Positions 31,521-31,554 of a DNA stretch of 31,554 nt are shown piece by piece. The notes under the pieces were generated by a model. It did not search any database, was not told the origin of the DNA, and was given only the letters and a program-made list of their open reading frames with translations. Location of the stretch: positions 67,735 through 99,288 of the forward strand of contig BFEA01000658.1 of assembly GCA_003427395.1 (NCBI GenBank), read 5' to 3'. Made by a program: the position numbers and the translations under genes. Position 1 is the stretch's first letter, and each line of letters opens with the position of its first letter. The stretch comes from Chara braunii. Lineage: Eukaryota > Streptophyta > Charophyceae > Charales > Characeae.

Positions 31521-31554
31521 CCGACAAGAGCCGTTGCCACCTGTGCTGCTCTTG
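31521..31554. repeat. 34-bp terminal direct repeat, right copy
   Basis: Identical to positions 1-34. This copy is continuous with the preceding sequence, so it is probably the genuine genomic location. The left copy sits beside the synthetic adapter. Confidence 0.9.

Noticed and set aside
1-31554. Circular virus, plasmid or extrachromosomal element suggested by identical 34-bp ends
   Set aside because: One copy abuts a synthetic mate-pair adapter, and the content is spliced host gene plus decayed transposons without replication genes.

Overview
The window looks like nuclear DNA of a plant-lineage eukaryote. The evidence is two spliced exons with GT-AG borders and a 1.5-kb intron, decayed hAT and Ty3/gypsy transposons of streptophyte type, and abundant microsatellites, homopolymers and short tandem duplications. 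A streptophyte with repeat-rich introns, such as a charophyte alga or a moss, fern or lycophyte, would fit. I cannot name the species from sequence alone. There is no bacterial operon, CRISPR array, rRNA or recognisable tRNA. Most short open frames are low-complexity shadows.

The first 74 bases are not normal genomic sequence. Positions 37-74 are the two 19-nt Tn5/Nextera mosaic ends joined back to back, the junction adapter of a mate-pair library. Positions 1-34 repeat exactly at 31521-31554. The apparent terminal repeat is therefore an assembly artefact, not evidence for a circular element.

Layout. 75-1000 is AT- and CA-rich with no gene. 1001-3766 is GC-rich, low-complexity sequence with acidic minus-strand frames. 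3767-5200 (-) is a frame-shifted hAT transposase pseudogene with a 76-nt poly(C) tract inside its dimerisation domain. 6201-6344 and 7849-7976 (+) are the last two coding exons of a CELF/Bruno-like RNA-binding protein and encode an intact third RRM and the stop codon; this is the only apparently functional gene. 7977-17600 is non-coding as far as I can see, with GT repeats and many two- or three-copy tandem duplications. 17610-17943 is a foldback (MITE-like) element with four mutually complementary arms. 18108 and 20262 begin two related repeat clusters with a shared Helitron-like 5' end; the second interrupts a roughly 220-bp tandem array (19630-20910). 22011-26933 (-) is a degenerate Ty3/gypsy retrotransposon in the order gag, protease, RT, RNase H, integrase. 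28025-28856 is GA/G-rich microsatellite sequence. 29923-30006 holds a tiny poly(A) retroposon relic flanked by an 18-bp target duplication. 30074-30925 (-) is a decayed reading frame with a GIY-YIG-like motif followed, in the same frame, by a PHD-like zinc finger.

The genes do not form a pathway. The picture is the 3' end of one host gene in an intergenic or intronic landscape built from transposon remains. The best candidates for something new are the four-arm foldback, the paired Helitron-like clusters, and the GIY-YIG plus PHD relic. All are modest leads rather than a demonstrated system.
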